Shown one piece after another: positions 15,672 through 25,118 of a stretch of DNA of 64,000 nucleotides (position 1 is the stretch's first letter; each line of letters starts with the position of its first letter). This DNA comes from Microtetraspora malaysiensis (GTDB lineage: Bacteria > Actinomycetota > Actinomycetes > Streptosporangiales > Streptosporangiaceae): the NCBI RefSeq assembly GCF_001528665.1, contig NZ_BBYJ01000021.1, positions 1 to 64,000 on the forward strand. The letters run 5' to 3'. Below the pieces are notes generated by a model, which was not told the origin of the DNA, made no database searches, and worked only from the letters and a program-made list of their open reading frames with translations. The translations under genes and the position numbers were made by a program.

Positions 15672-17077
15672 GTGGAGCGCTTGTCGCCGGCGTCGACTCC
15701 TCGACGCAGAGCTGCAAGGTCGTGATCAGGGACGCCCGGTCGGGCGCCCTGGTCCGCCAGGGCCGCGCGGCGCACCCCGAGGGCACCGAGGTCCACCCCG
15801 AGCGCTGGTGGGCCGCGCTCCAGGAGGCGATCGAGCGGGCCGGCGGCCTGGACGGCGTCGCCGCGATGAGCGTGGCGGGCCAGCAGCACGGCATGGTCTG
15901 CCTGGACGAGTCGGGAGATGTCGTACGGCCCGCGCTGCTGTGGAACGACACCCGCTCGGCGGGGGCCGCCCGGGACCTGGTCGATGAGCTGGGCGGCCCG
16001 GCGCGGTGGGCCGAGGCCGTCGGCAGCGTGCCCGTGGCGGCGTTCACGGTGGCCAAGCTCCGCTGGCTGGCCGAACACGAGCCGGACAACGCGCGGCGCA
16101 CCGCCCGGGTGTGCCTGCCGCACGACTGGCTCACCTGGCGGCTCGCGGGCGCGTCCGGCGAGATCACGACCGATCGCGGCGACGCGTCAGGGACCGGCTA
16201 CTGGTCGCCCGCCACCGGCGCGTACCGTACCGACCTCCTGGAGCGGGCCCTCGGCGCGACGCCGGAGCTGCCCCGCGTCCTCGCGCCCGCCGAGCAGGCC
16301 GGAACCCTCGCCCCGGCCCTCGGCGACAGTACGGCACGGCTCGCGCCCGGCACGGGGGACAACATGGCGGCGGCCCTCGGCGTGGGGGCGCGGCCGGGCG
16401 ACGTCGTGGTGTCGATCGGCACGTCCGGCACGGCTTTCGCGGTCGCGGACACCCCGTCGAGCGACCCGAGCGGCGCGGTCGCGGGCTTCGCCGACGCCAC
16501 CGGCCGGTTCCTGCCGCTGGTCTGCACGTTGAACGCGGCGCGCGTGCTCGACGCCGCCGCCCGCCTGCTGCGGGTCACCCGCGAGGAGCTCGACGAGCTC
16601 GCGTTGCAGGGCCCCCCGGGGGCGGGCGGTCTGGTGCTGGTGCCCTACCTGGAGGGGGAGCGCACGCCCAACCTGCCGGAGGCGACCGGCTCGCTGCGCG
16701 GCCTGACGCTCGCCACCGCGACTCCGGCGCACCTGGCGCGGGCGGCGGTGGAGGGCATGCTGTGCGGGCTGGCCGACGCGCTCGACGCGCTCGGCCTGGA
16801 GCCCCGGCGGGTGCTGCTGATCGGCGGCGGAGCCCGCTCCGAGGCCGTACGGCGGATCGCGCCCACGGTCTTCGGCCATCCGGTGCTGGTGCCCGAACCG
16901 GGGGAGTACGTGGCCGACGGGGCGGCGCGGCAGGCGGCCTGGCTGCTCGCGGGCGGGCCGGAGCCTCCGGAGTGGGCGGCGGGCGAACCGGTCCGCTACG
17001 AGGGGCCGCCCACGCCCGGCCTGCGCGAACGCTACGCCGAAGCCGCGGCGACCGCCTCGGCCACGGCCCAGGTCTGA
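15668..17077 (+). CDS. xylB: Xylulokinase
   Basis: A 469-aa FGGY-family sugar kinase. The N-terminal phosphate-binding loop is [14 protein letters not shown], the substrate motif GQQHGMV, the ATP-binding motifs [11 protein letters not shown] and GTSGTAFAV, and the C-terminal adenosine motif [15 protein letters not shown]. It phosphorylates D-xylulose to xylulose-5-phosphate, feeding the pentose phosphate pathway. It is translationally coupled to xylA, so the two-step xylose catabolic operon is complete; a transporter is not in the immediate neighbourhood. Confidence 0.95.
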   Translation: MSGALVAGVDSSTQSCKVVIRDARSGALVRQGRAAHPEGTEVHPERWWAALQEAIERAGGLDGVAAMSVAGQQHGMVCLDESGDVVRPALLWNDTRSAGAARDLVDELGGPARWAEAVGSVPVAAFTVAKLRWLAEHEPDNARRTARVCLPHDWLTWRLAGASGEITTDRGDASGTGYWSPATGAYRTDLLERALGATPELPRVLAPAEQAGTLAPALGDSTARLAPGTGDNMAAALGVGARPGDVVVSIGTSGTAFAVADTPSSDPSGAVAGFADATGRFLPLVCTLNAARVLDAAARLLRVTREELDELALQGPPGAGGLVLVPYLEGERTPNLPEATGSLRGLTLATATPAHLARAAVEGMLCGLADALDALGLEPRRVLLIGGGARSEAVRRIAPTVFGHPVLVPEPGEYVADGAARQAAWLLAGGPEPPEWAAGEPVRYEGPPTPGLRERYAEAAATASATAQV

Positions 17078-17183
17078 CCCCGATCCCTGAGGCGACCCTG
17101 ACCATGTCTCGGGGGAGGGCATCAGGGGCGGGTAGGGAGTTCTCCGGATGGTCGGGGCGGCTCTTTCGCGAGATTCTCAAAAT

Positions 17184-17873
17184 ATGGTCAAGAGGATCTA
17201 TCCGCTGCTTGCCTGTGCCGGCATCGCGACCGCCGTCGCCGCGGCGGTCGTGGGGCAGATCGACCCGGATCCGTACCTCGATCCACTCAACCTCACGCTG
17301 ACCGACTACGCGGTGCTCGACCGGAGCGGCGCGACCGAGGTGGCCATGGTCGTCCTGGGCGGCGGCTCGCTCGCGCTGCTCGCCGGGATGCGGGCCGTAC
17401 GGGCGCCGGTGTCGGGCTGGCCGGAGCGGCTCATGCTCGTGTGGAGCCTCGCGCTGGTGGCCGCCGCGATCATGCCGGCGTCGGCCCTCTCGGAGGGGGC
17501 GAGCTGGGCGGCGCAGGTCCACCGGTACGTCTCGGTGGCCGGGCTCGTCAGCCTGCCGGCCGCGATGGCGCAGCTCGTCGGGAGGTTCGCGGCGGACGAA
17601 CGCTGGCGGGCGGTCGCCCGGCCGGTCGAGTGGCTGACGCTCGCGTCGGGCGTCGGCCTCGCCGCGATGACCTATCTCGCGCTGCCCGGTCACGGCCTGA
17701 TGATCGGGCTGGCGGAGCGGCTGTTCCTGGCGGTTGAGGTGGCCGTTCTCGGCGTGCTCGCCATACAGCTCGCCCGGCTGGCGTGGAGGGACGCGTTTCT
17801 CCACCAGCCGGCCGTCGCCGGAAATGTCGCCCGCCGGGCTGACCAGGTGCTTCACCGGCTTCGCGGTATATAG
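17184..17873 (+). CDS. DUF998 integral membrane protein
   Basis: A 229-aa protein with about six hydrophobic segments (LLACAGIATAVAAAVVG, AMVVLGGGSLALLAGM, LMLVWSLALVAAAIM, AGLVSLPAAMAQLVG, TLASGVGLAAMTYLAL, VEVAVLGVLAIQLA). The organisation and the short periplasm-facing DYAVLDRSG segment match DUF998 proteins, whose function is not established. The ATG at 17184 precedes a basic KR and the first helix. It is monocistronic between xylB and the conservon. Confidence 0.7.
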   Translation: MVKRIYPLLACAGIATAVAAAVVGQIDPDPYLDPLNLTLTDYAVLDRSGATEVAMVVLGGGSLALLAGMRAVRAPVSGWPERLMLVWSLALVAAAIMPASALSEGASWAAQVHRYVSVAGLVSLPAAMAQLVGRFAADERWRAVARPVEWLTLASGVGLAAMTYLALPGHGLMIGLAERLFLAVEVAVLGVLAIQLARLAWRDAFLHQPAVAGNVARRADQVLHRLRGI

Positions 17874-17945
17874 GCGGTATATAGAAATTGGATCGCTTCA
17901 CTGCTAGCCTTTCGGTCGATCTTTTAAAGATCGAGAAGAGGGCGC

Positions 17946-19895
17946 ATGTCGGTGAGCAGGTCCATCGGATTCAAGATCACCTTATTACTGGTGATCCCCC
18001 TGGTCTCGCTCGTTGCGCTGTGGATCTTCTCCGCCTCGTTGACCGTGGGCGACGCGTTCCGGCTGCTCAACACCAAGACGGTTTACGACAGCCTCGGCGA
18101 GCCCGCCAACGTGCTGTCCACCGAGATCGAACGCGAATGGCTCGTCTCGGCCCAATATCTCGCTACGCGGTCCGAGTCCGACAGAGCCGACCTGGCCGCC
18201 CAGCGCGCCGTGGTGGACCGGGCGCGCGCCCGGATGCGTGAACTCGTCGCGGAGAGCAACGCGGACACGCTGATCCTGGACGAGGCGAGGAAGCCCTACC
18301 AGGACATGAAATCCGCGGCGGCCCGGCTGGACACCGTGCGGATGGAGTTCGACGCCGACCAGCTCGACCTGGTCAACCTGGGCGAGAACTACCAGCCCTT
18401 CCCCGACGCCGCGCAGCGCTTCTCCGTGATCGCCGCCATGGGCTCGGTCGCGACGAGCGGCCAGCAGGGGCGCAGCCTCACCTCGATCTCGGGCGCCCAG
18501 CACGTGCTGGCCAAGGAGCGGGCGCTCGTGGCCGGCGTTCTCGGGCAGGCCAGGAAGTTCACCGACGCGGAGAAGCTGCGATTCTCCGAGTACGTCACGA
18601 CCCGCCGGGTGCTCTTCGCCCAGGGCCTGAACGAGCTGGACGACGAGCTGCGCGCCCCCATCGAGGTGCTCGCGAAGTCGGAGGCGTACCGGCAGCTGAC
18701 GAACCTGGAGGACCGCATCCTCCAGGGCGAGGTCACGGGGCAGGTCTCACCAGTCCTGTGGCGGTCCGTCGTCGACCGGGTGGACAACGCGTACACGAAC
18801 GCGCTGAGCAAGGCTGGAGCGGTGCACATCGCGCGCACCGAGCCCGAGGCGATGGGCGCCTTCGTGCGGGCCGGGGTGGCCGGCCTGCTGGGCTTCGGCG
18901 CGGTCGCCGCCTCGCTGATCATCTCGCTGCGGATGGGACGCGGGCTCACCCGCGAGCTCGTCGGCCTGAAGGAGGCCGCGACCGAGCTGTCCGACGTCCG
19001 GCTGCCGCTGCTGGTACGGCGCCTGCGGCGCGGCGAGAAGGTGGGCGACGTCGAGGCCGAGGCGCCTCCGCTGGAGCCGACCGGCAGCACCGCCGAGGTG
19101 CGCGACGTGGCCGCCGCGTTCAGCGCCGTGCGGCACACCGCCGTGGACGCCGCGGTGGACCTGGCGCGTACGCGGGAGAGCGTCGGCCAGGCCCTGCGCA
19201 ACCTCGCCCGCCGCAGCCAGGGGCTGCTGCAGCGCCAGCTCCGCCTGCTGGACGCGATGCAGCGCCGCACCTCGGACGCCGGCACGATGGAGGACCTCTT
19301 CCGGCTCGACCACCTGACCACCCGGATGCGCCGCCAGGCGGAGGGCCTGATCGTCCTCGCCGGCGGCTCGCCCGGCCGTACATGGCGCAGGCCGGTGCCC
19401 GTGGCGGACATGCTGCAGGGCGCGGTCGCCGAGGTGGAGGACTACACGCGGGTCCGGATCTATCCCATGCCCGAGGCCAGGATCTCCGGCGGCGCGGTGG
19501 CCGACATCATCCACCTGTTCGCCGAGCTGATCGAGAACGCGGTGTCCTTCTCGCCGCCGCACACCGAGGTGTCCCTGCGCGGGGAGTCGGTGGCCAGGGG
19601 ATACGCCGTCGAGGTGGAGGACCGCGGGCTCGGGCTCTCCGCCGAGGAACTTCAGACGATCAACTACCGGCTGGCCAGCCCGCCCGAGCTGGACCTGGCC
19701 GACACCGACCGGCTCGGCCTCGTGGTGGTCTCCTGGCTCGCCTCCCGGCACGGCGTGCGCGTGGAGCTGCGTCCCTCGCCGTTCGGCGGGACCACCGCGA
19801 TCGTGCTGCTGCCGGCGACCCTGCTGGCCGGTTCGGGTGACGACCAGGGTCAGGAGCCCGTACGGCTCGGCATCCCGGAAGGAGCGGGTACGTGA
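17946..19895 (+). CDS. Conservon sensor kinase-like protein (CvnA type), cluster 1
   Basis: A 649-aa membrane protein. TM1 is at about residues 10-32, an extracytoplasmic helical NIT-type sensor region spans about 40-300, and TM2 is near 303-325 (GLLGFGAVAASLIISL). A dimerisation segment with FRLDHLTTRMRRQAEGL and a GHKL ATPase with N-box FAELIENAVSFSPP, G1 EDRGLGL and G2 FGGTTAIVLL follow. CvnA proteins sense an unknown signal and work with small CvnB-D partners in actinomycete development and antibiotic regulation. Its TGA overlaps the next gene (GTGA). Cluster 1 has no CvnB or CvnD. Confidence 0.88.
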   Translation: MSVSRSIGFKITLLLVIPLVSLVALWIFSASLTVGDAFRLLNTKTVYDSLGEPANVLSTEIEREWLVSAQYLATRSESDRADLAAQRAVVDRARARMRELVAESNADTLILDEARKPYQDMKSAAARLDTVRMEFDADQLDLVNLGENYQPFPDAAQRFSVIAAMGSVATSGQQGRSLTSISGAQHVLAKERALVAGVLGQARKFTDAEKLRFSEYVTTRRVLFAQGLNELDDELRAPIEVLAKSEAYRQLTNLEDRILQGEVTGQVSPVLWRSVVDRVDNAYTNALSKAGAVHIARTEPEAMGAFVRAGVAGLLGFGAVAASLIISLRMGRGLTRELVGLKEAATELSDVRLPLLVRRLRRGEKVGDVEAEAPPLEPTGSTAEVRDVAAAFSAVRHTAVDAAVDLARTRESVGQALRNLARRSQGLLQRQLRLLDAMQRRTSDAGTMEDLFRLDHLTTRMRRQAEGLIVLAGGSPGRTWRRPVPVADMLQGAVAEVEDYTRVRIYPMPEARISGGAVADIIHLFAELIENAVSFSPPHTEVSLRGESVARGYAVEVEDRGLGLSAEELQTINYRLASPPELDLADTDRLGLVVVSWLASRHGVRVELRPSPFGGTTAIVLLPATLLAGSGDDQGQEPVRLGIPEGAGT

Positions 19896-20269
19896 CCGAT
19901 CGCGAGCGCTGGGACGAGGAGCTGGTCGAGGACGGCCCGGTCGTCCGCGCCTACGCCCTCACCAAAGGGCGGGTGGAGCCGACGTCGGCGGCCGCGCTCG
20001 ACCTGGTCGCCGTGGTCGGTGCGACCGGGGCGACCGTGCCGTTCCACGCGGATCTGGGGCACCAGCATCTGCGGATGCTGAACCTGGTGCGCCGGGCCCG
20101 GCCGCTCGCCGACGTGGCGTCGGAGGCGGGGCTGCCGCTGAGCGTGGTCCGGGTGCTGATCGGCGACCTGCTCGACCACGGGCTGGTGCTGGTCCGGCCG
20201 CCGGCGCCGGAGTCGTCGCCCATGGAGAGCATCCTGCTTGAGGTGATCAACGGCCTGCGCGCGCTGTAG
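19892..20269 (+). CDS. DUF742 protein (CvnC type), cluster 1
   Basis: A 125-aa winged-helix protein of the DUF742 family (VVRAYALTKGR at the start, LADVASEAGLPLSVVRVLIG as HTH, ending EVINGLRAL). CvnC proteins bridge the CvnA kinase and the CvnD GTPase. It is coupled to cvnA by a GTGA overlap. In canonical conservons a roadblock gene (cvnB) lies between A and C and a GTPase follows; both are absent here, and the next gene is the convergent GTPase of cluster 2. Confidence 0.9.
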   Translation: MTDRERWDEELVEDGPVVRAYALTKGRVEPTSAAALDLVAVVGATGATVPFHADLGHQHLRMLNLVRRARPLADVASEAGLPLSVVRVLIGDLLDHGLVLVRPPAPESSPMESILLEVINGLRAL

Positions 20270-20284
20270 CGGGCGCAGGACCGG

Positions 20285-20310
20285 CTCCCCGGCCGGGTGC
20301 CGCCGGGGAG
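20285..20310. terminator. Bidirectional hairpin between convergent conservons
   Basis: CTCCCCGGC (20285-20293) pairs with GCCGGGGAG (20302-20310) around an 8-nt loop, lying exactly between the stops of the two convergent operons. It probably terminates both. Confidence 0.65.
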
Positions 20311-20323
20311 TCTCTCGCGCGGA

Positions 20324-20902
20324 CTACTTGCGCTGGGCCGCCGTCAGCGTCTTCAGCGCGTGTTCGACGAGCGTCACGAGGACGACCTTGGCCGAGGCGC
20401 GCCGTCGTACGTCACAGAGGAGGACGGGGACGTCGGGGTCGAGGTCGAGCGCCACCCGGACGTCGTCGGGCTCGTGCTTGTCGGCGTCGTCGAAGCAGTT
20501 GACCGCGACGATGAACGGCGTGCCCCGCTGCTCGAAGTAGTCGATCGACGGGAAGCAGTCGGTGAGCCGCCGGGTGTCGGCGAGGACGACCGCCCCGAGC
20601 GCACCGTAGGACAGCTCGTCCCACATGAACCAGAAGCGCTCCTGTCCGGGCGTGCCGAACAGGTAGACGACGAGACCCTCGCGGATCGTGATCCGGCCGA
20701 AGTCCATCGCCACGGTGGTGGTGGTCTTGCCCTCCACCCCGTCGACGTCGTCGACGCCGACCCCGCGGTCCGAGAGGACCTCCTCGGTGCGGAGGGGACG
20801 GATCTCGCTGATCGCGCCGACGAGCGTGGTCTTCCCCACGCCGAAGCCGCCGGCGACCAGGATCTTGAGGGCGACGGGCTCCTCAGAGGGCGCGTAGGCC
20901 AT
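20324..20902 (-). CDS. Ras-like small GTPase (CvnD type), cluster 2
   Basis: A 192-aa GTPase of the actinomycete conservon / MglA-related class. G1 is GGFGVGKTTLVG, a TTTTVAMDFG switch region follows, G3 is LFGTPGQERFWFMWDEL (typical DxxG replaced by GTPG), and the base-recognition region is IVAVNCFD. CvnD acts with the CvnA kinase, CvnB and CvnC at the membrane. It is the last gene of operon A-B-C-D and overlaps cvnC by 20 bp. Confidence 0.93.
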   Translation of the reverse strand: MAYAPSEEPVALKILVAGGFGVGKTTLVGAISEIRPLRTEEVLSDRGVGVDDVDGVEGKTTTTVAMDFGRITIREGLVVYLFGTPGQERFWFMWDELSYGALGAVVLADTRRLTDCFPSIDYFEQRGTPFIVAVNCFDDADKHEPDDVRVALDLDPDVPVLLCDVRRRASAKVVLVTLVEHALKTLTAAQRK

Positions 20903-21251
20903 TGATCACTTCCTTGAGAATGCGCTCGCTGGGCAGCGGCGCCACTTGGGCGGGCGGTCGCACGCTGATCAGCTCATGGTCGTGCAGATCCCCGAGAAGT
21001 ACGCGGACCACGCCGAGGGGCAGGTCGATCTCGGACGCGATGTCCGCGACGGACATGGGTTCCCTGGCGATCGCGAGAATACGGCGTTGCTCCGGCCCAA
21101 GGGGGCCCTCGTCCGCCCGTCGTCCCTCGACGGCGGTGACGATAGAGATGAGGTCGAAGTCGTCACCGGACGAGCGGGTGCGGCCTCCTGTCAGCGCGTA
21201 CGGCCGGACGATGGGACCGGCATCCTCGTCAAGCCACTGCGGTTCGGTCAC
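20883..21251 (-). CDS. DUF742 protein (CvnC type), cluster 2
   Basis: A 122-aa winged-helix protein with VRPYALTGGRTRSS, helix-turn-helix MSVADIASEIDLPLGVVRVL and the shared C-terminus EVINGLRAL. It is a clear paralogue of the 19892-20269 gene. It lies 22 bp after cvnB and overlaps cvnD, giving the standard conservon order. Confidence 0.92.
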   Translation of the reverse strand: MTEPQWLDEDAGPIVRPYALTGGRTRSSGDDFDLISIVTAVEGRRADEGPLGPEQRRILAIAREPMSVADIASEIDLPLGVVRVLLGDLHDHELISVRPPAQVAPLPSERILKEVINGLRAL

Positions 21252-21273
21252 GCCTCCTCCTCGGGGGCCCTCG

Positions 21274-21672
21274 TTATCGGCGGGGGTTGGTCGAGATGTG
21301 CTGGCCGACCCGCTTGACGAGCATGGCCATCTCGTACGCGATGTGGCCGACGTCCGCGTCGGAGGCGGCCAGCACGGCGAGGCAGGTGCCCTGCCCCGCG
21401 GCGGTCACGAACAGGTACGCCGACTCCATCTCGACGATGGTCTGCCGCACCTCGCCGCCGCCGAAGTGGCGGCCCGCGCCGCGCGCCAGGCTCTGGAAGC
21501 CCGCGGCGACGGCGGACAGGTGCTCGGAGTCCTCACGGCTGAGCCCCTGGGAGGCCCCGACGACGAGGCCGTCCGTCGAAAGGATCACCGCCTGGCGGAC
21601 GGCGGCGACCCTGCTGATGAGATCGTCCAGGAGCCAGTTCAGTTCGCCGGCCGATGTCACTTTGCTGGTCAT
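21274..21672 (-). CDS. Roadblock/LC7 protein (CvnB type), cluster 2
   Basis: A 132-aa roadblock/LC7 (MglB-like) domain. LNWLLDDLISRVAAVRQAVI is the first helix, followed by strands STDGLVVGASQG and the helix SEHLSAVAAGFQSLARGAG. CvnB-type proteins act as regulators of the CvnD GTPase. It is coupled to the upstream cvnA by an ATGA overlap. It is the only roadblock gene in the window, so it would have to serve both CvnA proteins if cluster 1 depends on one. Confidence 0.93.
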   Translation of the reverse strand: MTSKVTSAGELNWLLDDLISRVAAVRQAVILSTDGLVVGASQGLSREDSEHLSAVAAGFQSLARGAGRHFGGGEVRQTIVEMESAYLFVTAAGQGTCLAVLAASDADVGHIAYEMAMLVKRVGQHISTNPRR

Positions 21673-24191
21673 TCGTCACCCTTCTCGCCATGCGTGTTTC
21701 CGGAATTGTCGTCCGCGTCCTCCCGGCCGCGTCGCGCGCCCATCTGGAAGGCCGAGAACGTCGCCCTGGCCTGCTCCGGCGAACGTTCCTCGGGCTCCGG
21801 CTGGACGGGCGCCGACAGCGGCTGGGACGTCTCGCGGAGCTGAGGGGCGATGTTGGCCTGCCGTACACGCCGGGGGAGGCCGGCGTGCGAGCCGTCCGCA
21901 CCGGACCGGCGGCTCGGCAGGCTCGAGTTCTTGGGCCCACCGGGCTGCGCCGGGTCCTTGGCTCGGCTCGGCAGGTTCGTGCCCCTGGTCCGGGTCGGGA
22001 GCCCCGGCTCCGAGCCGTTCTGGACGATGCTGAGGTTGCGCACCCGGGTCTCCTCCGGGGCGCCCTCGCGCGTCGCGGCCGGCACGGGGTCGGCGCGCCG
22101 CGTCGCCGGCGTGAAGAACGGCGACCGCTCCGCGTCGCCGGGGGTCGGCGTCAGTGTCGGCGTCGGGGCCGGAAGGGGCGAGGAGCCGCCGCTCACGATG
22201 TCGGCCGCCGTCATCGCCCCGGTGACCGGAGCCGGCGCCACCGTGCCCGAGATGACGTCGCCGTCCGGCGCCGCCGAGCCGGTGATGGCCTGGGGCGTGC
22301 CGTCCTTGGCCACCAGGTCGCGCGGGACGAGGATGATCGCCGTCGTGCCGCCGTACGGCGACGCGCGCAGCACGACGCTGATCCCGTAGCGGGTGGCGAG
22401 CCGGCTGACCACGAACAGGCCGAGCCGGTCGCTGTCCGCCAGGTCGAACTCCGGCGGCGTGGCCAGCCGCTCGTTGATGACGCCGTACTCCTCGGGCGAC
22501 AGACCGAGACCCCGGTCCTCGACCTCGATCACCATGCCGTTCGCCACCAGCTCGCCGCGCACCTGCACCCGGGTCTGCGGCGGCGAGAAGATCGTCGCGT
22601 TCTCCAGGAGCTCCGCGATCAGGTGGATGAGGTCGGTGACCGCCGACCCCACCAGCGACGCGTTCGGCATCGGCAGCAGGGTGATGCGGGTGTAGTCCTC
22701 CACCTCGGCGATCGCGGCGCGTACGACGTCGACCACGGCGACCGGCTTGCGCCACGCCCGGCCCGGCGTCGCGCCGGAGAGGATGATCAGGCCCTCGGCG
22801 TGCCGGCGCATGCGCGTGGTGAGGTGGTCGAGCCGGAACAGGTCCTCCAGGCTCTCCGGGTCGCTGGCCCGCCGCTGCATCGAGTCCAGCATCGTGAGCT
22901 GGCGGTGCAGCAGGCTCTGCTTGCGCCGGGCCAGGTTGAGGAAGACCTGGTTGACGCCACGCCGGAGTGCGGCCTGGCCGACCGCCGCCTCGACCGCGGT
23001 GCGCTGCACCGAGCTGAAGGCGTGCGCCAGGTCCTCGACCTCGCTGGAGCCGTGCGCCTGGATCGGCGGCACCTCGGCCTCGACGTCGACGTCCTCGCCC
23101 TTGCGCAGCCGCTCGACCACGTTCGGCAGGCGGACGTCGGCGAGTTCCAGGGCGGCGTGCTGCAGCCCGGCGAGATCACGCGCCAGGCGGCGGCCGAACC
23201 TGACCGAGAAGATGATGGTCGCGATCACCGCGATCAGGCCGACGCCGCCGGCGACCGCGATGCGGATCATGATGGTGCCGGCGACCGAGGTGGACCGCTC
23301 GTTCAGCGCGGCGGACGCCTCGATCCGCGCCTTGTCCAGCGCGCTGAACAGCGCGTTCGTGGTGCTCTTCCACTGCCGGGCGTCGGTCGGGAGCGGGCCG
23401 CCGGAGCGCACCTGGTCCACGATCCGGTCCTCGAGCCCGCTGAACTTGCTGAACAGCTCGGAGGTGAGCACCTTCTCGTACGGCTCGCGCATGCCGTCCC
23501 GCAGGACGGGGCGGTTCGTCTGGTACAGGAAGCGGCGGGTCGCCACCCACTCGCTGAAGGCGTTGTGCTCCTGCTGGCTCATCTGGCCCCGTGAGAGCGC
23601 GCCGCGGATCAGGGCGTCCTCTCGCGCGGTCATCTCGTGTGCGAGACCCATGGCCTGCATCGCCTGGCCCTGCTCGTGGACGCCGAGGTCGGGGAGGGAG
23701 ACGAGCCGCGAGTAGACGTCGAACAGGTCGTCCATCAGCTCGTTGTACGCGGTGAGCGCGTCGAGGCGGGTGTACTTGCCGAGCGCCACGGACTCGCGGA
23801 TGGAAGTGAGCCGGCCGAGGCCCTTGACCAGCGTGTCGACGGGGGCGACCACGTCCTCGCCCATCGACGCGCGGGCGTCGTCGCTCTTGGCGGCCTTGGT
23901 GAACTTGTCCACCGAGGCGTTGGTTTTCTCCTGCTGGATGCTCAGTGCGGTGGACGTGGTCTGCCCGGAGCTCAGCGTGTCGGCGGCGAGGGCACGCTCG
24001 GCCTGGACCTGGAGGCCGAGGTCGGTGGAGGCCACGCCGATCGAGTCGTACAGCGCGCCGGCCCGCACGAGGGCCAGGCCGTCGCCGACGGTGAGATTGA
24101 GGACAAACCCCCACAAAGCACTCAGTGTGAGCAGTGGTAGGAGCAGCAATAAGAAGATCTTGAACCGAATCGACCGGTTTCTCGAACCCAT
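21669..24191 (-). CDS. Conservon sensor kinase-like protein (CvnA type) with NIT domain, cluster 2
   Basis: An 840-aa protein. TM1 (about 11-33, FKIFLLLLLPLLTLSALWG) is followed by an extracytoplasmic NIT-like helical sensor to about residue 305 and TM2 (IAVAGGVGLIAVIATIIF). A helical linker with FRLDHLTTRMRRHAEGLIIL and a GHKL ATPase (LIAELLENATIFSPP, EDRGLGL, YGGTTAIILV) come next. A disordered Pro/Thr/Arg-rich tail of about 190 residues distinguishes it from the cluster 1 kinase. ATG 24191 has AGGAG upstream; reading further upstream is not coding. Confidence 0.9.
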   Translation of the reverse strand: MGSRNRSIRFKIFLLLLLPLLTLSALWGFVLNLTVGDGLALVRAGALYDSIGVASTDLGLQVQAERALAADTLSSGQTTSTALSIQQEKTNASVDKFTKAAKSDDARASMGEDVVAPVDTLVKGLGRLTSIRESVALGKYTRLDALTAYNELMDDLFDVYSRLVSLPDLGVHEQGQAMQAMGLAHEMTAREDALIRGALSRGQMSQQEHNAFSEWVATRRFLYQTNRPVLRDGMREPYEKVLTSELFSKFSGLEDRIVDQVRSGGPLPTDARQWKSTTNALFSALDKARIEASAALNERSTSVAGTIMIRIAVAGGVGLIAVIATIIFSVRFGRRLARDLAGLQHAALELADVRLPNVVERLRKGEDVDVEAEVPPIQAHGSSEVEDLAHAFSSVQRTAVEAAVGQAALRRGVNQVFLNLARRKQSLLHRQLTMLDSMQRRASDPESLEDLFRLDHLTTRMRRHAEGLIILSGATPGRAWRKPVAVVDVVRAAIAEVEDYTRITLLPMPNASLVGSAVTDLIHLIAELLENATIFSPPQTRVQVRGELVANGMVIEVEDRGLGLSPEEYGVINERLATPPEFDLADSDRLGLFVVSRLATRYGISVVLRASPYGGTTAIILVPRDLVAKDGTPQAITGSAAPDGDVISGTVAPAPVTGAMTAADIVSGGSSPLPAPTPTLTPTPGDAERSPFFTPATRRADPVPAATREGAPEETRVRNLSIVQNGSEPGLPTRTRGTNLPSRAKDPAQPGGPKNSSLPSRRSGADGSHAGLPRRVRQANIAPQLRETSQPLSAPVQPEPEERSPEQARATFSAFQMGARRGREDADDNSGNTHGEKGDE

Positions 24192-24302
24192 GGCCACTCC
24201 TGCAGTGCGTGGAGGTCGCGCCGCATTTATGGGGAAATGCACCTCCGGAAGATCGCACAGGAGACTAGCACCGATACAGTTCCGGCGCATTGGAGGGACC
24301 TG

Positions 24303-25118
24303 ATGAATACTGTCATTACCGGGGCAAGCGACGGAATTGGTGCGGCGGCCGCGCTGCAGCTCGCGCGCATGGGGCACCGCCTCGTCCTCGTGGGCCGGAC
24401 CGCGTCCAAACTGGCGGCGGTCGCGGATCAGATTGCCGAGGTCGCGGGCGACCGGCCGGCCACATTGACCGCGGACTTCACCTCGTTCGACGACGTCCGG
24501 CGGCTGGCCGGTCAGCTTTTGGAGCGCTCCGAGAGCATCGACGTCCTGGTCAACAACGCCGGAGTGATGTCGACGGAGCGGCGGCGCACGGCGGACGGGC
24601 ACGAGCTGATGATCCAGGTGAACCACCTGTCGCCGTTCTTGCTGACGAACCTGCTGCTGGACCGGATCAGGGAGTCCTCCGGCCGGGTGGTCACCACCTG
24701 TTCGCGCGCCGCGAAGACCGGGCGTCTCGACCCCGCCGACCTCTCGCGGGAGCGCCGCCGGTGGAGCGGATGGCTCCAGTACGGCGACTCCAAGCAGGCG
24801 AACGCCCTTTTCACGGTCTCGCTCGCCGAGCGGGGGATCGCGGCCACCTGCGCGCACCCCGGTGTCATCCGCACCGGGTTCGCGCCGGGGACCTTCTTCA
24901 TGAAGTTGGTGCTCCATGTGCCGGGGGTGGGGGAGCCGGTCGAGGCGGGGGCCGCCAGGCTCGTCCATCTCGCCGCCCATCAGGACGGTGTGGATCACCC
25001 GGGCCGGTACTTCGCCGGGAACGCGCCCGTGGAGGCGCCCCGCCAGATGTCCGATCCAGCGTTGGCCGCCGACCTCTGGACCGCCAGCCTCGCCGCCGCC
25101 GGCCTCCCCGCGTCCTGA
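24303..25118 (+). CDS. Short-chain dehydrogenase/reductase
   Basis: A 271-aa SDR. The cofactor loop is TGASDGIGAAAAL close to the N-terminus, the NNAGVM motif follows, and the catalytic Tyr and Lys are in YGDSKQANALF. The Arg in VGRTASK suggests NADP(H) preference. The fold is similar to retinol dehydrogenase/WW-oxidoreductase-type SDRs. The substrate is unknown. It is divergent from cvnA across 110 bp and monocistronic. Confidence 0.88.
   Translation: MNTVITGASDGIGAAAALQLARMGHRLVLVGRTASKLAAVADQIAEVAGDRPATLTADFTSFDDVRRLAGQLLERSESIDVLVNNAGVMSTERRRTADGHELMIQVNHLSPFLLTNLLLDRIRESSGRVVTTCSRAAKTGRLDPADLSRERRRWSGWLQYGDSKQANALFTVSLAERGIAATCAHPGVIRTGFAPGTFFMKLVLHVPGVGEPVEAGAARLVHLAAHQDGVDHPGRYFAGNAPVEAPRQMSDPALAADLWTASLAAAGLPAS

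Noticed and set aside
21654-23594. 646-codon plus-strand open frame opposite the cluster 2 sensor kinase
   Set aside because: Antisense shadow of a clear coding sequence in GC-rich DNA; Arg/Gly/His-rich translation with no domain.
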